Assembly (NCBI GenBank): GCA_963662155.1
Contig: OY759269.1
Coordinates: 14,060,142 to 14,124,141 of the forward strand
Origin: Lamellibrachia columna
Lineage: Eukaryota; Annelida; Polychaeta; Sabellida; Siboglinidae
DNA length: 64,000 nt
Reading direction: 5' to 3'
Shown here: one piece after another, positions 13,954 to 41,220 of the stretch
Position numbering within the stretch: position 1 is the stretch's first letter
Layout: each line of letters begins with the position of its first letter
Notes under the pieces: model-generated
The model's input: only the letters and a program-made list of their open reading frames with translations
The model's database searches: none
Told to the model about the DNA's origin: nothing
Program-made: the position numbers and the translations under genes

Positions 13954-15766
13954 CAGGACAGTCGATTAAGACTTGTGCACTTATGAAGTGTGTATGAATG
14001 TTGAAGCTGTTTATTTTTGCACATAAAATGTGTTGTAATTACTGGTTCATTGTCAAATTTTGGTTGGCATTAAACAAAAAAAGAAGCATATTTGACACTG
14101 TATGGAATAGGCATACATGATATTGACATTTACAGATATTACACATGCATTGCATTTATTTTGTTTTCTGTGCATTATGAGTCGCACTGCAATTATTGCA
14201 CCCAATTTTGTTTTACAAGATTCTACTACCGTGTACGCCCATGCAAAATCCGATAAATTTTGTTCTAGTTGTCACTCCAAACCCCAAAAGGTGGCAGCAC
14301 TTCCTAGCAGTCTTGGACGGTTTCCATGAATAAGTCGTGCCACCTGCTGGATTGTTTGGATTATGCGCGGTAAACTTAGTTTCTTGGAAAGCCTAGCTAC
14401 CAATCGATAAAAAATATGTATTTCCAAGAACATTTTATGTCATTATACAAGCAGTATACTTCGGCATTCGTGTACTACTATTAGTGACATCGTTTTAAGG
14501 AGGCATGTAAAATTACAAAACAATTATTTTCACACTCGTTGCTGTTTCGCTTTTGCAAAGACTCTAAAGTAAAGACGGTCGATGTATTTTTACACAATAG
14601 CAGGTCGATGTTATTCAAATTTTCATACGGGTAAATTATATTATTAATGATATTAATTTACCACTTATTGTACGGTTATTTTGACATATTGTGTCATTAT
14701 TAGATGAATAAAGGATTTACTGTTAATCAATATGTGCAGATTATATACTTTTATTGTTCCCTCAACATTGTAATCAGTCATGTGACATGTTCATACGGTG
14801 GCGCCACCAAACAAGGTAAAGAGAGCAACTTCTTTGGCTAAAATGTTTATTCCACGTAACTGTAGGTACTAAAGGTGTGAAAAATTGCATGGTACACATT
14901 CATATACAAAGAAGTTTGGTTCTACGTTGTGTTCTAATAAATGCACAAAATGCTGTTTTATTCTCACTGATGATAAACACAGACGTCTTACTTTAAACAA
15001 ACAATTCCAACCCACTAAGTCTAAGATATATTTTCAATAAAACAGTACAACGCATATATTTATTCAATACTGTCATCATGAAAAACATTAGTATCATTAA
15101 ACTCCAGTCAGTTATACACAAAGCTGCCAATAAAGGTCAAATCTCCTGTTTGTTAACAACATCGTCACAAAAATCATGATTTGTGTACTGTTAGCCCAAA
15201 CAACGCAATCAAACTGATATCACTGCTATGATCATTTAAGAGCATCTCAATTTATTGTATTTTTCATGCAAACATTTCAGCCAGATTCTAGTTACATTTC
15301 TGTTACAAGCATATTTTTCTCTAACGCTAATGTGAAATTCAGTGATCCAGCACACAGCTTACTTTGAATCGTATTTATGAATTTACTGCCAATTTGTAAG
15401 TCAATATTTTAATTTCACATGCAGAAAATAACCCAGAAAAAGGCCTGTTGTTGGCAGCTGTTACACTACATTACATACGCAAAATCTTCTGTGTTTTACA
15501 ACGACTTCAATAGTTGTTCTGCTGCATCAAAATGATCTCGTACATCCAAAGTTTACTTTTAGATGATGCACTTCAACAACTGTGTCAGCAATGCTTGAAA
15601 TGCAACAGCATATTGGTACGCAAACCCACAATATGTGGTATGTAAGTTTCACAAGTCAAAACTAAGATTTGGAATGGTCTAAAGGTGTTGAGACCTTTAC
15701 AGTCCCCTACATGTGCTGCAGTCTATTCATGATCACGCATGTGTGTTCTTATGATCATTTGTAGAA
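13954..15766. other. 3' UTR and intergenic DNA, no gene seen
   Basis: After the CCCH stop codon the sequence is AT-rich. A variant poly(A) signal ATTAAA at 14,069 followed by an A-run probably ends that transcript. The rest up to 15,766 shows no exon-like frame. Confidence 0.5.
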
Positions 15767-15950
15767 AGTTAATTATGAAGTGCTACCACCTATCTATGGC
15801 CATCCTATGGTGAGATATCAGAGTTAATTATCAAGTGCTACCACCTATCTAAGACCATCCAAAGGTGAGATATCATAGTTAGTTATCAAGTGCTACCACC
15901 TATCTATGACCATCCTAAGGTGAAATGTCGGAGTTAATTATGAAGTGCTA
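15767..15950. repeat. 55-bp tandem repeat, about 3.4 copies
   Basis: AGTTAATTATSAAGTGCTAC begins at 15,767, 15,822, 15,877 and 15,932, an exact 55-bp period. The units differ at only a few positions. Confidence 0.9.
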
Positions 15951-16225
15951 TTGTCATTATTCTGCCAGAATCTGAGCCACAACATAGGTCATCAGTGGGT
16001 GAACAAGGTCCACAGTAGACAAGTCGAAACGTCACATTCGTTTCAATTTATGGCCCAAAGTGTAAATTATTACTTTCATATGCTATGAAATGTTACAAAA
16101 TCCCTGAATTAGTTGTTCTGCAGGTGAAAATGTTCCCCTTTTTTCGAAATAAACTCAATGCATAGTAATTTTAACAGTATCTTTCCTGAGTGACATTTGA
16201 TTACACACACAATAGTACAGATGTA

Positions 16226-16365
16226 AAAAATTTTTTTGCAAATATCTCAAACAGGCAGGTTAGGTTACACATAGATTGTTCGACTCTCGACAAGCTGATG
16301 GCTTCCATGTCAACTTGCCATTTGGGGTTTTCTTCTGGATGGCAATCTTGTTAAATTACTGTAGA
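16226..16365 (+). repeat. Dispersed repeat, copy 1 (abuts a minisatellite)
   Basis: This segment, containing ATGGCTTCCATGTCAACTTG and GATGGCAATCTTGTTAAATT, recurs at 18,637-18,760 with a few changes. In both places the TTAAATTACTGT end is followed at once by a tandem array. Confidence 0.8.
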
Positions 16366-16860
16366 GATTACACACAATAGTACAGATAACACACGATAGT
16401 ACATATTACACACAATAGTACAGATTGCACACAATAGTACAGATAACACACGATAGTACATATTACACACAATAGTACAGATTGCACACAATAGTACAGA
16501 TTGCACACAATAGTACAGATTGCACACAATAGTACATATTGCACACAATTGTACAGACTACACACACTAGTATATATTGCACACACTAGTACATATTGCC
16601 CACAATAGTACAGATTGCACACAATAGTACATATTACAAGCAATAGTACAGATTACACATGATACGGATAGTACATATTACACCAATAGCAGATTACACA
16701 CAACAGTACATATTGCACATAATAGTACAGATTACACACAATTGTACAGATTACACACAATTGTACAGATTACACACCAGTACAGATTGCACACAATAGT
16801 ACAGATTACAGATAATAGTACATATTACACACAATAGTACAGATTACACACAATAGTGCA
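16366..16860. repeat. ~20-bp minisatellite (ACACACAATAGTACAGATT)
   Basis: About 25 diverged copies of a 19-20 bp unit, ACACACAATAGTACAGATTR. They alternate between GATT and TATT variants and lack long unique spacers. CA-rich DNA follows to about 16,950. Confidence 0.9.
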
Positions 16861-17613
16861 GCTGTGGTTAAACTTTAGATTTCACACACAAAGACACGCA
16901 CAGATGCATACAAACATGCATGCATGCGCACACACACACAACACACACATTCATACCAACCAAGCAGCACCAATTTATGGTGACTTCGCTGAAGAGTCAG
17001 GGCAGTTTGATTCTGTTAAATGACCGATTCTCTTAAGCAATAGGGAATGATTTGATCCAAGCCTATATGTTTTATTCTAGTAAGCGGCTGTTTCTGTTAT
17101 GTATGATTCTGTTAAGCAGAGTCCATTGTATAATCTGCATGTCTATCTGTAAATTCAGGAAGCTGTTTGAAAGCTTTTATTTATATAAAATACACATCCA
17201 GTATATAAAAGTTATACATGTTGATACAAATTTCCCATGTAATAGCTCGGCATCACAACTGATTTGTTTTCATGCTTAACTACATTTAACAATCAAATAC
17301 TGTGTAAATGTTTACACAACTGTAGATATACAATTTCAAAAATACAACTTTATTTTAAATGTTGTTGTGCATTCATTGCAATGGTAATATATCAGTCTAA
17401 ATGGAGCATATATTAAAAGGTCAACAGTAAGCACATACAAACATGTAAGTGTATGTTTTATATCTACTAAAACATATTTCCTGCCCTTTTCAAATGCTCA
17501 TCAGCAAAAGTTTATCTAGAGATCAGTGATGTGAATTCTTATGATTTTTTCAATGTGGACATCTTTCGGTGCAAGAATGCACGGACTGTGGTGCCACCTG
17601 CTGGAACCGTTCC

Positions 17614-33531
<15,918 letters not shown>

Positions 33532-34009
33532 GTCTGGCACGCGTCGTTTACGTTTGCACGAACGCTGGAGTCAGTCTCAGAAGTCGGGCAGTGATTGGAT
33601 TAAATACACGGGCGCTGTTTGTAATGGGAATCTGTTATCCAATCACGGAGCGTCGTCCCTCATAATATATTCACTGGCGGATCAAAAATAGGTTATTATC
33701 TTTGATTCGGGTGCTCAGCAGTAAACACGGAGATAAGTAACATAAACGAGGCACTGAACAAAATGTGCACGCAGTCATAGGGTGTTTTATACGCAATCTT
33801 CGTTATTTCGAGGATAGTTACTTCAGAGTTTTTCAGTCCATTATGGCATATATGCAAGATGCCAAGTACAAATGTCTAGAAAGGTTTTTTGAAAAAAATA
33901 TTTGGTTAGCTAAAGTTGCAACTTGAAAATTATGGCGTATGACATCGTGATTAAACAAAATATTCCCATATTCTAAGACATGCTTATGCAATACCGTTCA
34001 GTCAATGTT

Positions 34010-34205
34010 GCCTCATACACTTCACTTAGCTGTATAAATGAGTACCTGATGAAAGACAGTGAGATGTGTGAATGCATAGTCTTCGCGCAGTAATCGCAGC
34101 GTGGCTGAAACCTTTTCAGAGAAGTTCAGTTGGGGTTGGAATGAATAGGTCTGTCAAGGGTTTGAGCAGTCCCAAGGACTGGATACTGCACTGTATAATA
34201 ACTTA
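34010..34205 (+). repeat. SINE-like dispersed repeat, copy 3 (plus orientation)
   Basis: Carries TTAGCTGTATAAATGAGTACCT (core) and ATAGTCTTCGCGCAGT, then GAGCAGTCCCAAGGACTGGATAC, the same order as the complement of 660-900. Confidence 0.7.
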
Positions 34206-34583
34206 CCTTTATTGTTTTAATGGTAAAAAGTAAAAACCAAATTTGAGAAATAAAGAATTACATATACATATAGGTAACATTTTAATTCACTGTACGAGCG
34301 AGTAAAAGTATTGAGTAAAAGAGTTGGTATTTATTTGAGTCTGTTGGATTATTTCTCAACACCATATTAATTTTGTTCACGTGTACGTCAGTGCATTTGG
34401 ATATAGCCTAAGACAGCACGTTTAACCTTGGGACATGATATACAGCAGGTTTATCAAAAAGGTCTCGTATGTCGGACACTAATTCCGCATCCAGCAGGTC
34501 TGGTTCGGTTTTTCATACGTCGTAGATACAGAGTAGAACGCCGCTGGTCACCGCTTAATTAATTTCTACAGTTCATTTCATTC

Positions 34584-34646
34584 ATGGAGACATTCATTGA
34601 AGCAGAAAGATCTATGCCACACAAACTGCGGGACGTATTCCAAAGA
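34584..34646 (+). CDS. Candidate first coding exon, unidentified
   Basis: ATG at 34,584 opens 21 codons (METFIEAERSMPHKLRDVFQ and R), ending exactly at a good donor, AGA|GTGAGT. A possible second exon starts after CCGCAG at 34,747 in the same phase (LTTTTDCPLFTDLDANKF...) and stays open to about 34,840. The composition is protein-like, but I recognise no family. The gene would be divergent from HPD, 1.05 kb away. The call rests only on splice context and frame. Confidence 0.35.
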
Positions 34647-34960
34647 GTGAGTAATTGACAATGGACACGTCAAATTAGACGCAGCTTTTTCTCAGCGTGT
34701 TTCCAGTGTGTACGATTAATTTCATCGTTCCTGACTCGTTCCGCAGCTTACAACAACAACAGACTGTCCGTTGTTTACTGACCTAGATGCGAACAAGTTT
34801 AGGGCGAAGATCGACCCCCTCCCCAGATTATGTACACACGTGCGTGTTGCACAAGCCGTCTTTTTCGGTGAGTTTTCTTAATGAAGGGTATAATTTAGTG
34901 ACACGTCCATGATCTAGGTCGTGCCCTTCCTTCATAGGCATAACTAGGCTACCTATGCCG

Positions 34961-35192
<232 letters not shown>

Positions 35193-35385
35193 ATTCCTCG
35201 CTGGCGGAATCACGAGAAGTCGTGAATAATGGACGAAAGGTCAAGTCAACGAAGAATGTCGCACTCGACTGACGCGAGCAAAAGGAAGTTCGTCCTCTTC
35301 CGCCCCACTGTCGAACACAACTCATTTTTATCCATTTAATTTGCAAAATTTGCGAAAAAATGAGCCCTCCCCACTGCAGTTACAT

Positions 35386-36382
35386 GTAGTGTAACATGGG
35401 GCAACGCGGCCCCCCAAGGAAAACTTTTAAATTGTACATCATTAAGCTAATTTAGCATGTATTTAATGTGTTCACATTATGGACAGATACGTGTGTTGCC
35501 TATTGGAACACTATTGTCTTGCCCCACATGCACGGGGACCGTCTTGCCCCACATGCACGGGGGCCGTCTTGTCCAACATGAAAGGGGATCGTCTTGCCCC
35601 ACATGTACGGGAACCGTCTTGCCTCACGTGCACGGGCGCCGTCTTGCCCCACGTGCACGGGGACCGTCTTGTCCCACATGCACGGGGGCCGTCTTGTCTA
35701 ACATGCACGGGGACCGTCTTGTCCAACATGAAAGGGGATCGTCTTGCCCCACATGTACGGGAACCGTCTTGCCTCACGTGCACGGGCGCCGTCTTGCCCC
35801 ACGTGCACGGGGACCGTCTTGTCCCACATGCAAGGGGACCGTCTTGCCCCACATGGACGGGGGCCGTCTTGCCCCACATGCAAGGGGACCACCTTGCCCC
35901 ACATGCACGGGGGCCGTTTTGTCCCACATGCAAGGGGACCGTCGTGCCCCACATGCACGGGGGCCGTCTTGTCCCACATGCATGGGGACCGTCTTGTCCC
36001 ACATGCATGGGGACCGTCTTGCCCCACAGACACAACGCGTGTCTTAACACGATGTATACAAAACACAACACACAATTGCCCATTTTGTTTTGTTTGACCT
36101 GTCAACTGATTAATATATCATGTCACCAATTAAGTCCACGATTCACACCGTGAGTTTCGCCATTTTACTATTGGCAAAATATTAGATCAGTGCATATAAT
36201 AGTGCATTTAAAAGTTTACAAACACACTGATTTAATCTGCTTCGTGTTGCTGAGCTTTCGGTGTGGATATCAAATAAAATCTTAATTTTGCATCCGATTT
36301 GCGGACGTTCAAAGTTGTATATTTGGCGTACGTGATGGGGGCGTCTTACCTCCAGGGGCCGTGTTGCCCCAGGTTATCCTAC
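35386..36382. mobile_element. TIR DNA element, copy 1, with an internal 25-bp satellite
   Basis: The left end GTAACATGGGGCAACGCGGC (35,391) and the right end, ending GGGGCCGTGTTGCCCCAGGT plus TATCCTAC, are imperfect inverted repeats. The inner right half (TTTCGCCATTTTACTATTGG, TGCTGAGCTTTCGG) matches copy 2 at 36,692-37,495. There is no transposase. I cannot name the superfamily, since target-site duplications are unclear. Confidence 0.75.
35518..36030. repeat. 25-bp satellite (CGTCTTGCCCCACATGCACG-type), about 20 units
   Basis: The unit is CGTCTTGCCCCACATGCACG plus GGGAC. Because 25 is not a multiple of 3, all three frames on each strand cycle through the same words, which explains several overlapping 120-220 codon open frames; none is a gene. 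A 150-bp higher-order repeat (six units) is visible: the block with CAACATGAAAGGGGATCGTC at about 35,573 recurs at about 35,723. Confidence 0.95.
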
Positions 36383-36648
36383 CAATCACTGATCTATGGT
36401 ACCAATAGGCAGAGATACTGGCGTAGACTTCAACATTTGGGACTGTGGATGTCAGATCATGTTTGAAAAGCAGGCGAATCATGTTAATTTCGTTGCTTTT
36501 TTTCACGCTTCTTTCATGACTGGGATGGATGCGTTATTGTAAAGTGATAAAACGTTTGAAAGCTGAAACGTTTTCGTAAAGTTATTCTATTGTCTTAGCA
36601 ATGCAATATTTGATTTAAAAAGGTCGTATAGCCCCGAATCCATTTCGA

Positions 36649-36701
36649 GTTACCCTACTCACTGACATATGCGCCAAGCATATGTCAGTGAGTAGGGTAA
36701 C
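36649..36701. repeat. Perfect inverted repeat, 24-base arms and 5-base loop
   Basis: Arm 36,649-36,672 (GTTACCCTACTCACTGACAT plus ATGC) and arm 36,678-36,701 are exact complements around GCCAA. The outer part of each arm is the terminus (GTAGGGTAAC) of the adjacent TIR element. Confidence 0.95.
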
Positions 36702-37495
36702 CTGGAGCAGCGCGCCCCTTTCCTTGGGGGGGGACCCCAAGGAAAACATTCAAATTTTACACCATTAAACTACTTTAGCATTTATTTAATGTGTTCACAT
36801 TATGGGCAGATATATGTGTTACCCATTGGAAAACTATTTTCAATAAATACACAACCTAGCTGAGTTGCATTTGAAAAATAGTAAGAGCACCCAAAAAACC
36901 GTCCTGTCCCATCCCTGGGGCAAGACGGTCCTCGGCCTGAGACAACAGGGTCCCTAACACCCTCTCACGTGGTTTTTGCTTAAATATGAACGAACTATTG
37001 CTTGAAATTAAAATGTATATATACAAATGGTACAATAGCAATATATCGGGCCATTATGGTTGTAACATTTAAATGGGAGTTAACATATAATGCATACCAT
37101 GCAATCCATACATAATATAATATTGGTTTAGTAATATGCCATCATAAATACAGTCTACATGCTATACAAAGCACAACATACTATTGCCCATTTGTCAACT
37201 GGTTAGTAATATTATCAAGTCACCAAATAAATCCATGATTCACGTCGTTATATGGTGAGTTTCGCCATTTTACTATTGGTAAAATATTAGATCAGTGCAT
37301 AATAGTGCATATAATAGTTTAAAAACACACTGATTTAATTACGCCTGTCTCGTGTTGCTGAGCTTTCGGGGCGGGTATCAGATAGAAGTTAGCTTCATTT
37401 TGCACCCGATTTGGAGACGTTCAGAGTTTTATATTTTACTTATGTGATGGGGGCCGTCATACCCCAAGTGGCCGTGTTGCCCCAGGTTACCCTAC
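36692..37495. mobile_element. TIR DNA element, copy 2, without the satellite
   Basis: Begins GTAGGGTAACCTGG and ends CCAGGTTACCCTAC, exact inverted copies. Inside, both ends match copy 1 (TTTAATGTGTTCACATTATG near 36,786 and TTTCGCCATTTTACTATTGG near 37,260). It has only a short remnant of the satellite-like word (GGGGCAAGACGGTCC near 36,917). No coding capacity. Confidence 0.8.
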
Positions 37496-37954
37496 TTCGG
37501 CGAGCAGTTCTGTGGTTTCGTAACCCAACATGTTTCACAATTTGAAGGCACCCCAACAGCTCTGCCCACACCCGTCACAGCTATCAAAGTGTTAGCAGCG
37601 ATAACCAAGCTCAATAACGACGGTACAAGCGTTGAAGAATGCGGCCAGATTTCTGGCAAGCCCCACTGCGGAAATCTTTAACGACGCGCTGGAACAGCAT
37701 GAACCAGTGAAGTTGGGTAGAGATGTCTTAATCCTACCACAACAGCCCGGTGAGCTCTGGTGAGTGTGAGACCCATCGTTCTACTGAGAGTCCTGTACAA
37801 ACATTATCACTAGTGGTTCTTTCCCGATTCACACCGAAAGTCGATGAGTTATGCCTCAAAAACGGACCGAATTTCCGAGGAATGGCGGTTGACAAAACGT
37901 TTGGCTCATTCCTGGGAGACACAGCAAATGTCGCATTTTGTAAGGTGTGGGACA

Positions 37955-37997
37955 GTCATCATCATCTCCATCATCATCATCTCATCATCATCAGCCA
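37955..37997. repeat. (CAT)n-type simple repeat
   Basis: CATCATCATCTCCATCATCA-like run, about 40 bases. Confidence 0.85.
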
Positions 37998-38099
37998 GCA
38001 GTAATAGGACAATGAGGGGCAAGAAGGGCCACGACCAGGTATAGTCTCTTTGCTCGTCTTCATCTGTTAGCAACTGATACTTTCCCTTATAAAAATATA

Positions 38100-38398
38100 C
38101 CATTGTATTCCATAGTAAATACCATCGTGTTCTGAAACAGGTAAACCATGGTTTACCATGGTAAAATACCATGGAAACCATGGCATATAATGGTGTTTTG
38201 AAAAAAGGGAAACCATGGTGTTTTAAAACAGGTAAACCATGGTATACCATACATTTACCATACAAAATGTACGAAAAAGCATGGTCTACCACAGCTTACC
38301 ATGTAATGTCATGGTATACAATGGATTACCATGTAATATACCATGTAATATAACGAAATACCATGGTACACCATGTAATTCCATGGTATATTTTCATA
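38100..38398. repeat. Self-complementary TACCATGGTAAA repeat cluster
   Basis: More than a dozen scattered copies of CCATGG, ACCATGGT or TTACCATG within 300 bases, each nearly palindromic. The cluster ends at the left edge of the GPCR inverted repeat. Confidence 0.85.
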
Positions 38399-38402
38399 AG
38401 GG

Positions 38403-39026
38403 TTGAGCCGCGAGTGAGCGAATCGTGAGGACATTGCAGACGGAGACGACTAAGATGAGTACGGCGACATCGAGGACTGCGTCGATCCAAATACGTACGT
38501 TGCGGTGGAAGGCTTTGCAATTGGGTACGCCACAGTGCCCGCTGTGTGTGCCGACAGTACATGTCCCTCGCGACGACGAACAGCAGCGTCGCCGAGCAAA
38601 ACAGAGTCGCTCTCCGTGGCCCGGACCAGTCGATCCGACTCATCGGCCTGCACACGACTAAGTAACGATACACGGTAAAGCCAACACAGTATGCGACCGA
38701 CGTTTGCATGGTGACATCTCGTAATAACGTCAGACATTTACCCTTTTCTTGCCCGTACTTCCAGACCAGGTTTAAGTAGATGCCAAAGACTCCTGACAAC
38801 AGGGCACATATGTGAGCTGTGAGAAACATGAACACATTCGTTGATATCTTTCTGATGTCCTTTCGACTTACCAAGAGTATGGTTAAGCAGTTAACGCCTA
38901 TACCTGTCGTGAGAACATATATATTTCCCTTGATATGTCAATTTCGGTTACACTATCATCACCAACGCCTTCCAGTTCGCTGTTGTTCAAGGGAATAGTT
39001 AAAGTGCAGTTAGCGCTGTCTTCCAT
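38403..39026 (-). pseudogene. Broken rhodopsin-like GPCR (third copy, inverted)
   Basis: The start codon (39,024-39,026) and N-terminus (MEDSANCTLTIPLNNSELEG) are kept, but a deletion of about 17 bases in the TM1 region (after ...ISREIYM) shifts the frame into a stop. Downstream, the original frame resumes as LVSRKDIRKISTNVFMFLTA, through the TM3 block (TSVAYCVGFTVYRYLVV) and IDWSGPRRATLFCSATLLFV. A second frameshift follows in TM4. Homology ends near codon 221 (RSLATQ), so TM6, TM7 and the C-terminus are absent. It is the inverted counterpart of the intact gene at 40,168 and cannot give a functional receptor. Confidence 0.9.
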
Positions 39027-39542
39027 GGTTTGTGGCAACCAACACGCATTTCACATTAGTACCGAGAGGAGGAGAAATCTGCGAACTACAGAGTGTGTTT
39101 ACCTTCGATTGTGGTTCATGCTGTGCATTCGAATCCATCAAAACATATACACTATTATACAGTCAACTTTTTCATGTTTGCTCCTTGAACATATCATCAG
39201 CACCAGTTCTCATGTACACTGGCTATGACAACCACTTAGTTTCCAACTTCAGCGCTTGACTTCGGCGTTTCAGACAATCGGAGTCATGACTGCGCTCACC
39301 ACAGGGTCATATACCGAACAAACGCCACTTGTCGGCACATTAAAAGCTGCATTAAAACAAATAACGAGGAAAAGGCGAAAAAAAGGAACATTTGGTGATA
39401 TTCCCACCCTAGCGCCTCCACATGTGGACATTTTTTTTGCTCTATTTATTAAGTACTTATGGGCGCATCTAGTTGCAGTATCATTTTTGGAACGGGGTAA
39501 TTTAAATATGCAAATTAGCCTATGCCTTTTTTTGCCCGACTA
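38403..39542 (-). repeat. Left arm of the large GPCR inverted repeat
   Basis: Complementary, with indels, to 39,562-40,834. It covers the truncated receptor, its 5' flank and about 300 bases of spacer with TTTGCTCTATTTATTAAGTA and TTTAAATATGCAAATTA. It ends TTTGCCCGACTA at 39,531-39,542. Confidence 0.9.
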
Positions 39543-39561
39543 AATCCCATTGTGCCCGCCA

Positions 39562-40834
39562 TAGTCGGGCAAAATGGGTTTCGCCTGCGGGAAACGTGGG
39601 TTAGAAATTATGTATGGCGATTTACACGGTTAATTTGCATATTTATATCATCGCTTCCCAAAAGTACCAATATGGTTTACCACTGGATGCGTCCAAAAGT
39701 GCTTAATAAATAGAGCAAACGAATTTTTTTGTACGGCACACGTATAGGCGCAATGTGCAAATATCACTAAGTGCCTCCATGTTGTCTGCCCCCGTTATTT
39801 GTTTTATTACGTAGACAAGTGGGGATTACTTGGAATATGACACTACAGAGGACGCGATCACGACTCCGATTGTCTGAAACGCGGAAGTCAAATACTGAAG
39901 TTGATTTCGGGATATGTCTATAACATTTTAGAGTGGAATGTCCTCGACTAAACAATCGGAAATTAAGTGGTTGTCATAGCCAGAATACTTGAGAGGTTGT
40001 GTTGACGATATGTTCATGGAGCAAACTTGAAAGACTGTATAATAGTATATGTTTGATGGATTCGAATGCACATCACGTACCACCGTCGAATGTAAACACA
40101 CTCTGTACTTCGCAGATTAATCCTCCTCTCGGTACTAATGTGAAATACGTGTTGGTTGCCACAAACCATGGAAGACACCGCTAACTGGACGTTAACAATT
40201 CACTCGAACAACAGCGAACTGGAAGGCGTTGGTGATGATAGTGTAACCGAAATTGACATATCAAGGGACATCTATATGTACGCGACTTCGATAGTTCTCA
40301 CGACAGGTATCGGCGTCAACTGCTTGACCATACTCTTGGTCAGTCGAATGGACATCAGAAAGACATCAACGAATGTGTTCATGTTTCTCACAGCGATCTG
40401 CAACATTTGCGCCATATTGTCAGGAGTCTTTGGCATTTACTTAAACATGGTCTGGAATATTCAGTACGGGCAGGAGACGTGTAAATGTCTGACGTTATTA
40501 CGAGATGTCACCATGCAGACGTCGGTCGCATACTGTGTTGGCTTTACCGTGTATCGTTACTTAGTCGTGTCCAGGCCGATGCGTCGGATTGACTGGTCCG
40601 GGCCACGGAGAGCGACTCTGTTCTGCTCGGCGACGCTGCTGTTCGTCGTCGCGAAGAATCTGTACCTGCTGTGGACGGTCGGTACACACAACGGACGTTG
40701 TGGCGTCCAGCCCACGTACAAAGCCTATTACCGCAACGTACGTGTCTGGATCAACGGTGTCGTCGACGCCATGGTGCCCATCTTAGTCGTCTCCGTCTGT
40801 AATGTCCTCACGATTCGCTCACTCGCGACTCAAC
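39562..40834 (+). repeat. Right arm of the large GPCR inverted repeat
   Basis: Begins TAGTCGGGCAAA (39,562-39,573), the complement of the left arm's end across a 19-base loop, and runs into the intact receptor up to codon 222. The region 39,562-39,868 belongs only to the palindrome; from 39,869 on the sequence is also part of the tandem duplication. Confidence 0.9.
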
Positions 40835-41220
40835 GTATCAGCTGCCAACAGATGCGGATGAGTAAAGCGACATCCACACGGACGGCTATCGTCTACCTGG
40901 TCGTGGCCCTGGTCTTCTACTTGTGCCTCATGCCCGTCATTCTCCTGCTGCTGCTGGCTTCCAAGTGGGCCGCCCCCGGTCACGTCAAACCTCTGCTATC
41001 CGTCAAAAACAATATCATCTACGTACATCATTCTGCCTACTTCTTCCTGTACTGCATCACGGGCAGTGCTGTCAGACGGGAACTGCGTCGTCTCTACCGA
41101 GATACACGACAGAGACTCTTCGACCTGTGTCGGTGGTTTTGGCCGGAAGCTGGACGAACCAAGCGAAGCGCCGTCGACGGTTTACATCGTCCACGAGACG
41201 ATCAGGAAGCTATCCTGTAA
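40168..41220 (+). CDS. Rhodopsin-like (class A) orphan GPCR, copy A
   Basis: An intronless 350-residue seven-transmembrane receptor. TM1 is about residues 35-59 with Asn51 (GIGVNCLTIL); TM2 67-92; TM3 105-134 ending YRY (129-131) in place of DRY; TM4 149-170; TM5 192-216; TM6 240-263 with CLMP; TM7 282-300. TM7 lacks NPxxY and reads FFLYCITGSAVRREL, entering a basic helix 8. Cys178 probably pairs with Cys105 or Cys107. Sites NWT and NNS in the N-terminus could be glycosylated. Short loops and the ECL2 cysteine suggest a peptide-type receptor of the FMRFamide-receptor-like kind common in lophotrochozoans; the ligand is unknown. I chose the ATG at 40,168 because MED aligns in all three copies; an upstream in-frame ATG at 40,156 (MPQT) is not shared with copy B. 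Confidence 0.88.
   Translation: MEDTANWTLTIHSNNSELEGVGDDSVTEIDISRDIYMYATSIVLTTGIGVNCLTILLVSRMDIRKTSTNVFMFLTAICNICAILSGVFGIYLNMVWNIQYGQETCKCLTLLRDVTMQTSVAYCVGFTVYRYLVVSRPMRRIDWSGPRRATLFCSATLLFVVAKNLYLLWTVGTHNGRCGVQPTYKAYYRNVRVWINGVVDAMVPILVVSVCNVLTIRSLATQRISCQQMRMSKATSTRTAIVYLVVALVFYLCLMPVILLLLLASKWAAPGHVKPLLSVKNNIIYVHHSAYFFLYCITGSAVRRELRRLYRDTRQRLFDLCRWFWPEAGRTKRSAVDGLHRPRDDQEAIL

Noticed and set aside
35457..36153. Several overlapping open frames of 120-224 codons in five frames
   Set aside because: A 25-bp tandem unit lacking stops keeps every frame open; no homology and no codon bias.
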